A stretch of 64,000 nt of DNA from Pseudozyma flocculosa PF-1 (Eukaryota > Basidiomycota > Ustilaginomycetes > Ustilaginales > Ustilaginaceae). The position numbers and the translations under genes are program-made. Where the stretch lies: positions 533,909 to 597,908 of the forward strand of contig NW_006920881.1 in assembly GCF_000417875.1 (NCBI RefSeq). Direction: 5' to 3'. Positions within the stretch are counted from its first letter, which is position 1. Each line of letters opens with the position of its first letter. Below are positions 54,589 to 64,000 of this stretch, piece by piece. A model generated the notes under the pieces. The model was not told the DNA's origin, searched no databases, and worked only from the letters and a program-made list of their open reading frames with translations.

Positions 54589-56326
54589 CTAGATCACAAA
54601 GAGAAGGTCCATGTCGATCGGGTGGCTCGACGACATCCTGTTCGGGCGACGGAGGCCGAGGGGGCGGGACAAGGAAGGGTGCGTTAGCGCAAGAGCTAGC
54701 ACCTAAGCGGCGACGTCCATCAGCGACAACTCCAAGGGCCCCTGCCGACACTCACTGAGGCTTCTGGCTGTACTTTTCGGCCAGGTTGTCTCGTGTGGCA
54801 TTCAGCAGCTGGTTGTAGGTCAGTTGCGGGTACTGCGTGCGTCGCAGAGCAGGGCAGAGCCGCAAACCCAGACGGAGGGCGTCGCGTGTCGTCAGTCGTC
54901 ACGCAGTCTCTCTCTCTCCGAAAGCCCACAGCCTGGGCAGCTCCGGCCTTCGCCCATCGGCACCCACCTCGGTCATGACCTTGATAAACGCCCAGCTCAT
55001 GGCGCCCGTGGCCTTGCCGGCCTCGGTGGCGTCGGCGCTGGTCTGCGAGTCCTTGCAGCCGCTCAGCATGACGACGTCGGCGCCGCTGCTCCGCGTCTCG
55101 CGCGTAATGGCCTCGGCGCTGTTGGTGTTCTTGGCCGTCTTGAACGTCGAAAAGAGGCCCTTGACCATGCCGCCGACATCGCCGCGCGCGTAGTCCATGG
55201 CCGCTCCGAGCACGCCCTTGCCGACGCCGGCGGCGATGTTGGGCTCCTTGATCTGTCCCGAGGTCGAGTAGACGTAGGGCAGGTCGAGGGCGGTACCCGA
55301 GTGGCAAGAGTCGAACAGGGCAGTCAGACGGCAGCCCACCGGCAGGGGCCTGACCATGAGCATGTGCATTTCCTGCGGGGGCCGTAGATTTTGCAGAAGA
55401 GATAGGAAAGCGCTGTCAGCATCGTCGCAGCTTCACAGACAGCTATACCAGGCCTGTCGCGGCTGCCCTGCCCACTCACATCGTCCTCGATCATGCCGGC
55501 CCTCTCGTAGTCGAGCGGGCAGATGGTCTCGTTCATCCCGTCTGCCTCGTCGCCCTGGCTCGCCGGCGCCTGGGAGCCGTGCCCGCTGTAGTGGAAGACG
55601 AGGGCGTCGCCGGGCTTGGCGCCGCGGACGAGCCAGTTCATGGCGGCGATGATGTTCTGACGGGTGGGCATGCTGCGCGGGTCGCGGGCGTCGTCGGTGA
55701 GGATGACCATGTCGTCCTCCTTGTAGCCCCGCGAGACCAGGAAGCGCTTGAGGTTGTTGACGTCGTTGATGCACCCGCGCAGCTCGCCGCGCTGGCCAAA
55801 GTAGTTGATGCCAATCAGGAGCGCCTTGCGCTTTCCCTGCATGTTCGAGTACTCGTAACGCTGGTTGCCCATCATGCCGCCTTGAGGCTTGTAGTGGACG
55901 GTGCCGGTCGAGTACTCCTGCGGGCCGACCTGGCCCTGCGGCGGAGCGTAGCCGTAGCTCATCTGGCCCTGTGCAAACTGCGGGTTGTAGCCGCCGCCCT
56001 GGGGAGGAGGCGGGCCGGGAGGGGCACCGTAGCCGCTGCGAAGCCAAAGATGAAGATGATCTGCACGTCAGCTGGAACGTCCTCGAGGCGGCAGCAGCGG
56101 TAAAGGCATCGGAGCGGAGCTGTAGGGATCTTTTCCCCTGGCCGGTGCATGACAGCCCCTGCATCACTCACCCGTACCCGCCGCCGCCACCATAGGGCTG
56201 CGGAGGTGGTGCACCATAGCCGGGCTGGCCGTACCCCTGCGGAGGCTGCGGGAATCCACCTCCGCCATACTGCTGCTGGTGCTGCTGCTGTTGATAGTGA
56301 TGACCGCCTTGTCCTGGATACGCCAT
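54589..56326 (-). CDS. MCA1: Metacaspase (type I)
   Basis: Five exons on the minus strand, 56326-56172, 56035-55480, 55372-54968, 54832-54756 and 54637-54589, join in frame to 413 residues. An N-terminal prodomain of ~110 residues rich in Gln/Tyr/Gly/Pro (words such as QPGYG and PPQ) precedes the caspase-like domain: KRKALLIGINYFGQRGELRGCINDV, the catalytic His in VFHYSGHGSQ (about residue 204) and the catalytic Cys in LFDSCHSGTALDLPYVY (about 260). The end YNQLLNATRDNLAEKYSQKPQ then SSSHPIDMDLLFVI is typical of fungal metacaspases and confirms the two short last exons. Such enzymes are calcium-dependent, cleave after Arg/Lys, and act in protein quality control and cell death. It is divergent from the mS33 gene. 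Confidence 0.95.
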
Positions 56327-56940
56327 CTTGAAGAAGCGGAGGACGGAGGCAGTGAAGTCGGCCTAACGAGAGAGTCGAAAAGCAAGGAGGGCTAAGCGGT
56401 GTACCGGAGGGAGAGTGGTCGGTTTCGTCGCGCGATGTGTGGGTAGTCGAGAGCTGCCAAATGGTGGTGGTGGGTGAGAAGCAAGGAGAACAGGATGGAA
56501 GGGCGGGAGAGAAAGGGAAGAGGTGGGCGAGGTTGGTGCGGCGGCAGGTGCGGCAAGACTGGGCGTGTGGAGCCCGTCCTGGGCCCGGGCCATGGGCGGC
56601 ACAGGCAGGCAGGCAGGCCGGCAGGCCGTTGGGCTGAAGTTGGCTTGCTTGGCCCACGGCGTCGTGCCGATGCCGGTCAGCCGCGGCTGAATGCGGCCTC
56701 GCAGAGCCAAGAAGTAGTCGCCAGCGAGGGCACAGGCGCGTGCTAATGGCCACCCTCGGAACCGAAAAAACGTTTCTTCTCGCCGACGCCCGCACGGCAG
56801 ACAGACGCCGGACCCCGGCCACATCGCGCGCTCCTCCTCCTCCTCCTCCTCCTCCTCCTCCTCCTCCGACGACGACGACGACAACAGCACCCGACCGACC
56901 CCCTGCCCTCGGCACCGCCGCTCTCCAGACACAGCCCACC
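56327..56940. promoter_or_regulatory. Shared divergent promoter metacaspase / mS33
   Basis: 614 bp. It includes a GCAGGCAGGCAGGC run near 56604-56618 and a (CTC)12 tract at 56832-56867 in the mS33 leader. No gene is seen. Confidence 0.45.
56832..56867. repeat. (CTC)12 microsatellite
   Basis: Twelve perfect CTC units about 75 bp before the mS33 start codon. Confidence 0.9.
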
Positions 56941-57367
56941 ATGCGCTCGGCACCATCCAGCTCGGCGCTGGCCTCGCTCAAGGCGCTCCAGTGCAAGATC
57001 TTCAGCACCACCCACAACCCCACCATGGCCCGCACCGGCGCCAAGGTGCTTCGCCAGAGGCTCCAGGGCCCCTCGATGCTCACCTACTACCCGCCCACCG
57101 TAAACTACCGCACCCTGGAGCTGCTCGTGCCCGGCCTCGGCAGGCTGCAGGACCCAAAGGAGCTTCAGAGGCTCGAGGACGTCGAGAGGAAGAAGATGCT
57201 CGGAAAGGGCCCGCCGAAGAAGGGTGAGTGGCCGCTCGCGATACGACATTCGAGGCGATAAGCTCCTACCGAACGTTCCGTGGCTGATACACCATCCTTT
57301 GCATCTCCCTCTTATCTCCTCTTCAGGCGAGGGACGACGTGCTGCCATGAAGGGCAAGAAGAAGTGA
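56941..57367 (+). CDS. Mitochondrial ribosomal small-subunit protein mS33 (Rsm27/MRPS33)
   Basis: Two exons, 56941-57223 and 57327-57367, give 107 residues, the expected size. Family signatures: LQCKIFSTTHNPTMARTGAKVLRQRLQGPSMLTYYPP (compare the KIF...NP...RTG.K.L..RL.GPS...YY pattern of fungal Rsm27), a middle LVPGLGRLQDPKELQRLEDVERKKMLGKGPPKKGEG that mirrors the KRLKKLRGK..PKKGEG of human MRPS33, and a Lys-rich end (AAMKGKKK). It works in the mitochondrial 37S ribosomal subunit. The second exon of 13 codons plus stop is fixed by the CTTCAG acceptor and the KKGEG junction. The N-terminal ~15 residues may be the import signal. Confidence 0.88.
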
Positions 57368-58576
57368 GGCAGAGGAGTCTCGGTTCTCCTCGTGGCGCGA
57401 CCGCTCTCTGCATCCGTATCGCGTTGCCCGCTCCCGTCGCACCTACAGGGACCAGCCTCCTGCGCCTGGCGCCACTCGCTGAGCTAGCCCAAGCCATGCT
57501 GGACCAGCGCGGCATTCGAGCGTCCTCTCTATTCCGACCATCTCGCCAAGCTACGCCAGCTCTTTTGTACTTTTAGACTCTCTGCAACCCATCACCAGCC
57601 AACCTCGACACAGTTTCCCGCTCGACTGCTCTGCGCCGTGCTTACTTCCATCCACCGCCGATCTGGGATCATCAGTCCCTCGCCCGCATGCCTCGCGGTC
57701 CACGCCTGTCGGACGCCAGCGCGATATTCTGGTCCTCTACTCGTCGTGCGGCCCCCTTGGCTTTAGTCGAGAAGAAGTGCAGGTCGAGGGAGCGTGGGGA
57801 CAGTGATGAAGGCTTTCGTTGTGTCGAGCATCAATATAGCCCCTCAGCGGCCGTAAGAGGGGGCCTCATCACCTGCCTCGCCGTACTCTTTGAAGCCGGT
57901 GGCGTACCGGGTGCCTGGTGGTGAGCCGGCTCGACGTGCCGCTCTACTCTACGTCGCTCGCGCTTGCTAGACTCTTGCTCGCACGTACACAGGTGACTTT
58001 GCCCGTATCGGCGGTAGGGGATGAAGGACCAGCATCTCTAGGTCTAACTTACCTGCCTGACCTAGAATGGTGGGGCCGGCTTGACGATGATGACCCGCCT
58101 TGGCCATGCGAGCGCTTCGCTTGTGGCTTCTGCCCCGCTCCGCTCGCTCGGTCGCCGTAGCCTGTCCGTCTGCCTTTGCGCTCAGCTGCTCTTTGGCAAT
58201 TTTCATGTCCCAGCTGCCCTGCGGCGTTTTGGGGCGCTGGGGGCGGGCTGAAGCGAGCGAGACGGCGACAGCGAAGGGCCAGGGCAAGGCGAGGGCGAGG
58301 GGCGTGAGCGAGGGTGTGACGCAAGAAGCTTTTTTCCCCAGCAGAGAGCGGGGTCAGGTCTCACTTCTCTCTCTCTCTGCCCCGCCCTCGCCTCGACCTC
58401 TTGTGTCCTCCCCTCCCCTCCCCTGCCTTCGCTCGCTGTACATATACCTACCACCATCTACGTTTGTCGACTGGCCGGGTCGGCACTCTTCTCTCTCCTT
58501 CAAGCCCGGCCGTTGCACTCCTCCTGCTCCACGCTCTATCCTGGCGGAACGGTACCTGCCACATCTCCGACCCAGC
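57368..58576. other. 1.2-kb intergenic region, nothing recognised
   Basis: No gene supported. The last 200 bp before 58577 are pyrimidine-rich (CTCTCTCTCTCTGCCCC, CCCCTCCCCTCCCCTGCC), as in a promoter/leader. Confidence 0.5.
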
Positions 58577-60611
58577 ATGTTCAACAGCGCCTTTCAGAGC
58601 CTCGCCGATGCGGCAGGCGCTCCCGTAGACTACATCAAGGTGAGCCCCCCGTCGCAAGCCGCACCCTATGCGTCAAACAGGCTGAGGCTGACCTGCTGTG
58701 GCCCGCCTCGATTCTCTCTCTCCTCTCCTCCAGCTCTTTGTCTGCCTGCTCGCCTCCTTCCCGCTGTCGACCGTCTACGCACGGCTGCCGTCCCCCAACG
58801 CCAAGCACCTCTACAGCCTGGTCGTCTCCACCATCTTCTTTGTCCCCATCCTTGAGCTGCGATGGGGCTTCTTCCAGCTGGTCGCCACCAGCTTGGTCAC
58901 CTACTTCATCTGCCTCAACAGAATCGGCGGTAGGAAGATGGGCTGGCTCGTATTCGGCCTCCAGATGGGCCACCTGACTTGCAAGTGAGTCTGCGCCGTG
59001 CCAGGTCGTCTAAAGTCGCTCGAGGTCATCTGTGCTGATCTCGCCGTCATGCTTCACTACTCGCATTGCTTCGCTCCTGCTTTGCAGCCACATCTACCGT
59101 CAGTTCGGCAACATCCCTCTGACCACCATCGAAATCACCTCGATGCAGATGGTCTCGACCATGAACCTCACCACCTTCGCCTGGGACTGCTTCGACGGCC
59201 AGATCCGCACGGCTGACGAGTGCGACGAGAGCCAGAAGAAGACGAGAATCACCCAGATGCCCAGCCTGCTCGAGTTCCTCGGCTACATGTGAGTGCGGGC
59301 CGGTCCAGCTGGCGCTAGCCTGGCGCTCGAGCAGCGGCGACACGTGCTGAACCCTCTCGAGCATTGCTTCGACCTGCGACTGCACAGCTTCTACGCCCCC
59401 GGTGTCCTCATCGGTCCCTCGACCCGCTTCGCCGACTACCGCGCCTGGTCCAACGGCTCCCTGTTCGCCTCGCCCAAGGGCAAGGAGAAGGCCAACGAGG
59501 ACGGCCAGCGTCTGCCTCCCGGCCGCATCGCCGCCGCCTGCCAGGAGCTGGCCATCGGGCTGGGCTTCATGGCCATCTACTCGACCATCGCCCCGGGTTA
59601 CGGTTACGAGCGGCTGATTGGCGCCGACGGCGGCTTTGACGGCTACAAGTGGTACCAGAGGATCCTCTACGTCCAGGCCGCGGGCTTCATGGCCAGGACT
59701 AAGTACTATGGTATCTGGTCGCTGACGAACGTGAGTAGCGGGGAGGGCACCGGTGCGGCTGACTCGATCCAGATCGCTCGATAGCTGACACGATGCTCTG
59801 CCTACGCACCGCTGCGCCAATCCCCGCGTAGGGAGCATGCGTCATGTCCGGTCTGGGCTACTACGGCATCGACCCGGCGACGGGCAAGACCAAGTGGAAC
59901 CGGTGCCGCAACGTCGACATTGCCAGCATCGAGTTTGCCAACAACTGGAAGGAGCTGCTCGACGCGTGGAACATGAACACCAACGTGTGGCTGCGCAACA
60001 ACGTCTACAAGCGGATCGCGCGTCCGGGAAAGAAGCCAGGGTTCAAGTCGACGATGACGACGTTCCTCACGTCGGCCTTCTGGCACGGGCTGGCGCCCGG
60101 ATACTACCTGTCGTTTTTCCTGGCGGGCTTTATGCAGTCGGCGGCGAGGACGCTGCGCAAGCACCTGCGGCCCATGGTCTTCAAGGACGCGCGCGCGCCC
60201 AACCCGACGTTTTCGACGCTGGGCAGCTACACGGTGCCGCAGCTCCTGTTTTGCGCCGTGTCGGTGGCAGGCGTGCAGCTGACGCTCAACTACGCCGTGG
60301 CGCCGTTTATGCTGCTCGACTTTGGCGCGTCGATCCGGGGCTGGAAGAGCGTCTACTTCTACGGCCACCTCCTGACGGCCGCGGTGCTGCTGTCGTTCCA
60401 GGCGGGCGCCGGGCGGTACCTCGACCGGATCAGCGGGCGTCCGAAGCGTGCCAAGGAGGTGGGCGCCGGCTTTGCCACGGGCTACACGACGGGCGCCGAT
60501 AGCGATGCCGAGACGGCATCCAGGGCGGCGAGAAAGGCGGCCACGGCCAAGACCGAGTTCAAGCGCGACGCCGACAATGTCACGTCGCTTGCCCCCGAGC
60601 CCATCTCCTGA
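58577..60611 (+). CDS. ALE1/LPT1-type MBOAT lysophospholipid acyltransferase
   Basis: Five exons, 58577-58639, 58734-58984, 59088-59288, 59388-59730 and 59832-60611, join in frame to 545 residues. Many hydrophobic spans are evident (LFVCLLASFPLSTVYARLP, LYSLVVSTIFFVPILELRWG, FFQLVATSLVTYFICL). MBOAT signatures: FYAPGVLIGPSTRFADYRAWSNG, GYKWYQRILYVQAAGFMARTKYYGIWSLTNGACVMSGLGYYG, WNRCRNVDI and the catalytic SAFWHGLAPGYYLSFF with His at about residue 371. This order is that of fungal Ale1/Slc4. It is an ER membrane enzyme that re-acylates lysophospholipids (Lands cycle) and lyso-PA. The C-terminal ~60 residues are charged and cytosolic-looking. No lysine-based ER retrieval motif is at the extreme end. 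Confidence 0.93.
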
Positions 60612-61065
60612 GGTCCGGCCCAGGGGCGACGAGGATTAGTGCCGGCTGGCTTGCAGAAGCGCGGCATCGCGGCCCGTCGATGAAGAGAGACGACAAAGGA
60701 CGATGAGGCTTTAGCGGGACCGGCCGCTGCGCCGGAGAGGTGGCTGGACAAGAGGACGCTGGTCGATAATATCAAAGAAGAGAAAGAAGTGCTGTTCGTT
60801 GCTGCTCGTTGTTGCGTCTGGTCATCACCACCGATGCTGCTCGCCCTGCTTACGGCCATGGCAGTCGTGGAATTTCTCGAGGGGCAGCGACGATGCACGG
60901 GAAGGTAGGATGGGGGGCGCTGTCTGATGTGTCAGACGGCTGCACTCGACGATGGCCTGTCGCGTTACCGGCGGGGGGGGGGGCGGGCAGGCAGCGGCGG
61001 CGGGGCGGGGCGGGAGGGCGGGTGTTGGTCGTCGGTCAGGGTCCAGGCAGCTGTGGAGGCCAGGC

Positions 61066-61104
<39 letters not shown>

Positions 61105-61512
61105 CATCTGCAGCACGCACGGCCCTTGCTTGCGTTGTCCGTCCCTTCTTGGGGCCCTCATCACTTCGAGTTGGCCGGCCTGGTCCGCCTGTCAAGGACC
61201 TGCTGCTGGCCTGCTGGGCTGGCCAACCTAACTAGCTAGGTAACTAACGGCCTGTCTGCTGGGCGTGTCGAGATCGTCCTGCTTCGCTTGCGTGGCATCT
61301 CGTCAGGGAGGGCCGTCGACCGCGAACTGGGCAGCTGCCATAAGAGCCTTGGCGAACCCTCTGCTGTGCCTCGTCCCCACCACCACCACCACCGTCCCCA
61401 TCCATCTGTCCCTCACGACCCGCCACGACGTAGCATTCGCTCCTTTCTCGTCTCCTATCGTCCCCTCTCCCCCTCCATCCGTCTCCCCACCACCCCCCGG
61501 TAAACAGGCAAG
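60612..61512. other. 0.9-kb intergenic region with an AGGC repeat
   Basis: No supported gene; an (AGGC)n tract at 61067-61100 and a CCACC-rich leader before 61513. Confidence 0.5.
61067..61100. repeat. (AGGC)n microsatellite
   Basis: About eight AGGC units in tandem. Confidence 0.9.
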
Positions 61513-62609
61513 ATGAGCGACGGAATCCCCGCCGAGACGCCGCTCCTCTCGGCGTCCAAGCTGCTCGCCTCGATCCTCTCGTCGAGCAGCGAGGGCCAGC
61601 CGCTCTCGTCATCGTCGCTGGCAAAGCTCAAGCTGGCCCACAAGCTCCTGTCCAACCTCGACCCGTACCTCGACGAGGTGTCGAGCAAGGCGCCCGAGAT
61701 CCAGAAGCCCCTGCTCAAGGCCACCGCCGAAAACGACTGGGAGGGCGCCTGGAAGCGCGGCGAGACCATGTTCCAGCTCACCCCGGCCTGGAGCGCCGGC
61801 GCCTACGAGGGAAACTTTGTCGGCATGATGACACGCATCATGAACGCCAAAAACGCCCTCGAGGTCGGCATGTTCACCGGCACCACCACCGTCTGCATCG
61901 CCAGCAGCCTGCCCAAGGACGGAAAGGTGAGTCGAGGGCCGCGCCGTGCCGCCTTCGTCTCTGCCGTCTAATCCGTTCGCGCCACAGAGACACGGCTCAG
62001 ACTGGCTGACCTCGATTCCTTCCTCCCTTCACCTCCCCCTGGCCGACTAACGCACTCCCCCCGCTTCGCCTGCGCAGGTCATTGCGCTCGAGATCGATCC
62101 CTACCTCGCCAACTTTGTCAAGCCTCACTTTGATGCGTCCGGGCACGGCGACAAGATCGACGTCCGCGTCGGCGGTGCCGCCGAGAGCCTCGTTAAGATC
62201 GGAGAAGAGGGGCACCAGTTCGAAATCATCTTTATCGACGCCGACAAGCCCGGATACCTCTCGTACTACAAGACGATCATGGAGAAGAACCTGCTCAAAA
62301 AGGGCGGCCTGCTCGTCGTCGACAACACCCTGTACAAGGTCAGTCCAGCGCTGGGACCCCCCCTGCCTTGCTCTGACTTGGGGATCACCCGGCTGACCCT
62401 CTCCCTCTTCTTCCCACCTCTCCGTGTATCCTGCTGCCGTCCAGGGCTCGCCGTTTGCGCCCGAGATTGTCGACTTTGACGACGAGATCAGCAAGCCCAA
62501 CGCCGACGCCATCACCGAGTTCAACAAGGTCGTCGCGGCCGACGAGCGCGTCGAGGTCGTCCTCCTCCCGCTCCGCGACGGCGTCACGTTCATCATGAAC
62601 AAGGAGTGA
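61513..62609 (+). CDS. Class-I SAM-dependent O-methyltransferase (CCoAOMT family)
   Basis: Three exons, 61513-61926, 62078-62338 and 62445-62609, give 279 residues, near the family size plus an N-terminal ~70-residue helical extension. The family pattern is clear: RGETMFQLTPAWSAGAYEGNFVGMM, the SAM-binding loop ALEVGMFTGTTTVCIA, VIALEIDPYLANFVKPHF, and the metal and substrate region FIDADKPGYLSYYKTIM with LLVVDNTLYKG. These resemble caffeoyl-CoA/catechol O-methyltransferases (cation-dependent). The substrate is unknown, and the C-terminal MNKE end is shorter than plant enzymes. It probably acts in the cytosol. It converges with the cofactor C gene, 163 bp apart. Confidence 0.88.
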
Positions 62610-62772
62610 GGTCGCCATGCCGCACCCGCGCCGCCATCGACGAGCACCTCGCCAACGAGATGACAGAACGAGACGGGAGGTGACGCCCAACCACGGAAAT
62701 CGCAATCGCACGCAGTGATGTAGAGACAACCGTTTCGATCGTGACCAGTTCAGCGGGGAAGTAGAGGAAAGG

Positions 62773-64000
62773 CTAGGTAGGGATTGACAGGCCCTCGAAG
62801 ATCGCTGCGATCCCTTTCGTCTCGACGGCCTTCTCATCGCTGCCAGCCAGGCCCTGCAGCGATGCGTGGAGCAGCTGCACCCCGACCTCTATGGTGCTTT
62901 CGTCGACGATGCGCCAGTTCTTTGATGGCTCACTCGCCGTGCCGCCGCCGCCGCCGACCTTGAGGTGTGAAGACGAGAGGAGCGAGTCAAAGTCCTGCAC
63001 CTGCAGCTCCGTCTTGCCCTCGGTCTTTGCGCTGTGAGGAGCAGCGAGGGAGTGAGGGACGCCCGTGGTGAACCTGAGGTCCCGGCATCCTTCGATGGTT
63101 GCTATCGAGCCGGTCGTCGCGAGAGAGACGAGCGTGGCCGACGAGGTGTGCATGCGGAACTGAGATGGGCGTGCACATGTAGGGGGGAGAGGGGTTGGCG
63201 TGCGAGGTGGAATCGGGTTCAGTCACTCGTTCGCCGATGCTGCTGACGTGCGGGGGGGGGGAGCGGGGAGACGCACCTGTCTACACTTCTCGACGAGGAG
63301 CCACGAGTCGCTGATGTCGTGGACCATGACGCTTCCCTTGACCTGGCCGGTGAGGATGATGCACCGTCGGACCCCGCGGATCTGGAGCGCTCCCAGCTCC
63401 AAGGCGCCGCTACCACCATCCTGGCCCGGCGCGCATCGCAGGTCGATGATACAGTCCTCGAGGTCTGTGATGTGCAGGTCGTGCTGTGGCCGCGCGGCTC
63501 CTGTTGTTGAGGAAGAGGGAGAGAGGCTGCGGGAAGAGATGTAGCGGTGCCGTCTTGTGTCGATGGAGAGGTACGTCGTCTTGCTCGGCGGGGCGATGGA
63601 GGGCGATGCGGATCGAGGAGCTGTCGGTGGCGAGCTGGCAACAGGCTTAGCCCTGGCGCTCGTCGAGGAAGAGGCGAGGTCAGACGAGGCAGTCGGCGCC
63701 GCTTTGGGCGTCCTCCGGAACGTGAAGCCGCCCTTTGCCGGCTGCAGCGCCTGTCGTCGGGCTGTGAGGCGCTGCGTTAGCTTGCTCAGGTTCTGTAAGG
63801 ATCCCGAGGGCGGGGGAAAGAGGCGGATGCGGGGCAGCGAGTGCTCGTCAGCCTTCACGCTGCCTTACACCTCCTGGCCGGGATGCTCGGGCGCTCGTTG
63901 GGGCCGCACCTTTTCGTGGAGCTGCCGGTCGTGTGCCGGGAGGATCTCGGTGGCCTGGGTGAGCTGCGTCCTCGCGGCCGATATGCTGCGCAGGACGGGA
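62773..64000 (-). CDS. Tubulin-folding cofactor C (TBCC), partial: N-terminus beyond window
   Basis: On the minus strand the exons are 64000-63910 (5' part cut by the window end), 63792-63277 and 63159-62773; the joins keep frame. The N-terminal visible part (ISAARTQLTQATEILPAHDRQLHEK then LSKLTQRLTARRQALQPAKGGFTFRR) is the helical bundle of cofactor C. The C-terminal C-CAP beta-helix domain has LHITDLEDCIIDL, LGALQIRGVRRCIILTGQVKGSVMVHDISDSWLLVEKCRQFRMHTSSATLVS and TIEGCRDLRF. The Arg of the QFRMHTS motif is the GAP arginine used to stimulate GTP hydrolysis by beta-tubulin. TBCC acts in the cytosolic tubulin-folding chaperone complex with TBCD and TBCE. Confidence 0.86.

Overview
The window reads as nuclear DNA of a GC-rich basidiomycete fungus. 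All multi-exon genes have short spliceosomal introns (about 40-180 nt) with a strong GTGAGT-type donor, proteins are fungal in type, and intergenic DNA is rich in microsatellites and pyrimidine tracts. Gene content and style fit Ustilaginomycotina, but the subphylum is inference. There is one assembly gap of Ns at 50619-51133.

Layout. 1-199: N-terminus of an unrecognised protein on the minus strand, then a gene-free 3 kb. 3175-6253: a putative mitochondrial membrane protein, then two identical intron-containing tRNA-Glu(CUC) genes in opposite orientation, enclosing a decayed repeat or mobile-element-like block with 22-bp tandem repeats. 6711-29314: a dense housekeeping cluster: EFL1/RIA1 GTPase, U5 snRNP WD40 protein, DBP8 helicase, SVP26, glutaryl-CoA dehydrogenase, an orphan signal-peptide protein, VPS37, a Nudix hydrolase, an RTP1/TANGO6-type protein and a vWA-domain protein with prion-like tails. 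29315-35094: 5.8 kb without a supportable gene. 35095-42827: a 918-residue protein ending in an Hsp20-like domain, and an LDB17/SPIN90-type actin regulator. 42999-51779: alternative NADH dehydrogenase, SEY1 ER-fusion GTPase, and a G3BP-like RNA-binding protein interrupted by the gap. 53268-64000: dienelactone hydrolase, metacaspase, mitoribosomal mS33, an ALE1-type MBOAT acyltransferase, a class-I O-methyltransferase and a tubulin cofactor C cut by the window end.

Genes are often divergent (EFL1/SNRNP40, DBP8/SVP26, VPS37/Nudix, RTP1/vWA, SEY1/G3BP, metacaspase/mS33) or convergent with short gaps (Nudix/RTP1 stops are 63 bp apart). There is no metabolic cluster or operon; most genes are independent core functions (ribosome and spliceosome biogenesis, ER/Golgi and endosome traffic, mitochondrial metabolism). 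Splice joins were worked out by hand. In every complete multi-exon model without a gap, the exons join in frame and sum to a multiple of three, which supports them. I found no CRISPR, prophage, bacterial-type system or convincing new multi-gene system. The least explained parts are the tRNA-flanked block at 4478-6253, the orphan secreted protein at 18017-19101 and the gene-poor 29315-35094.
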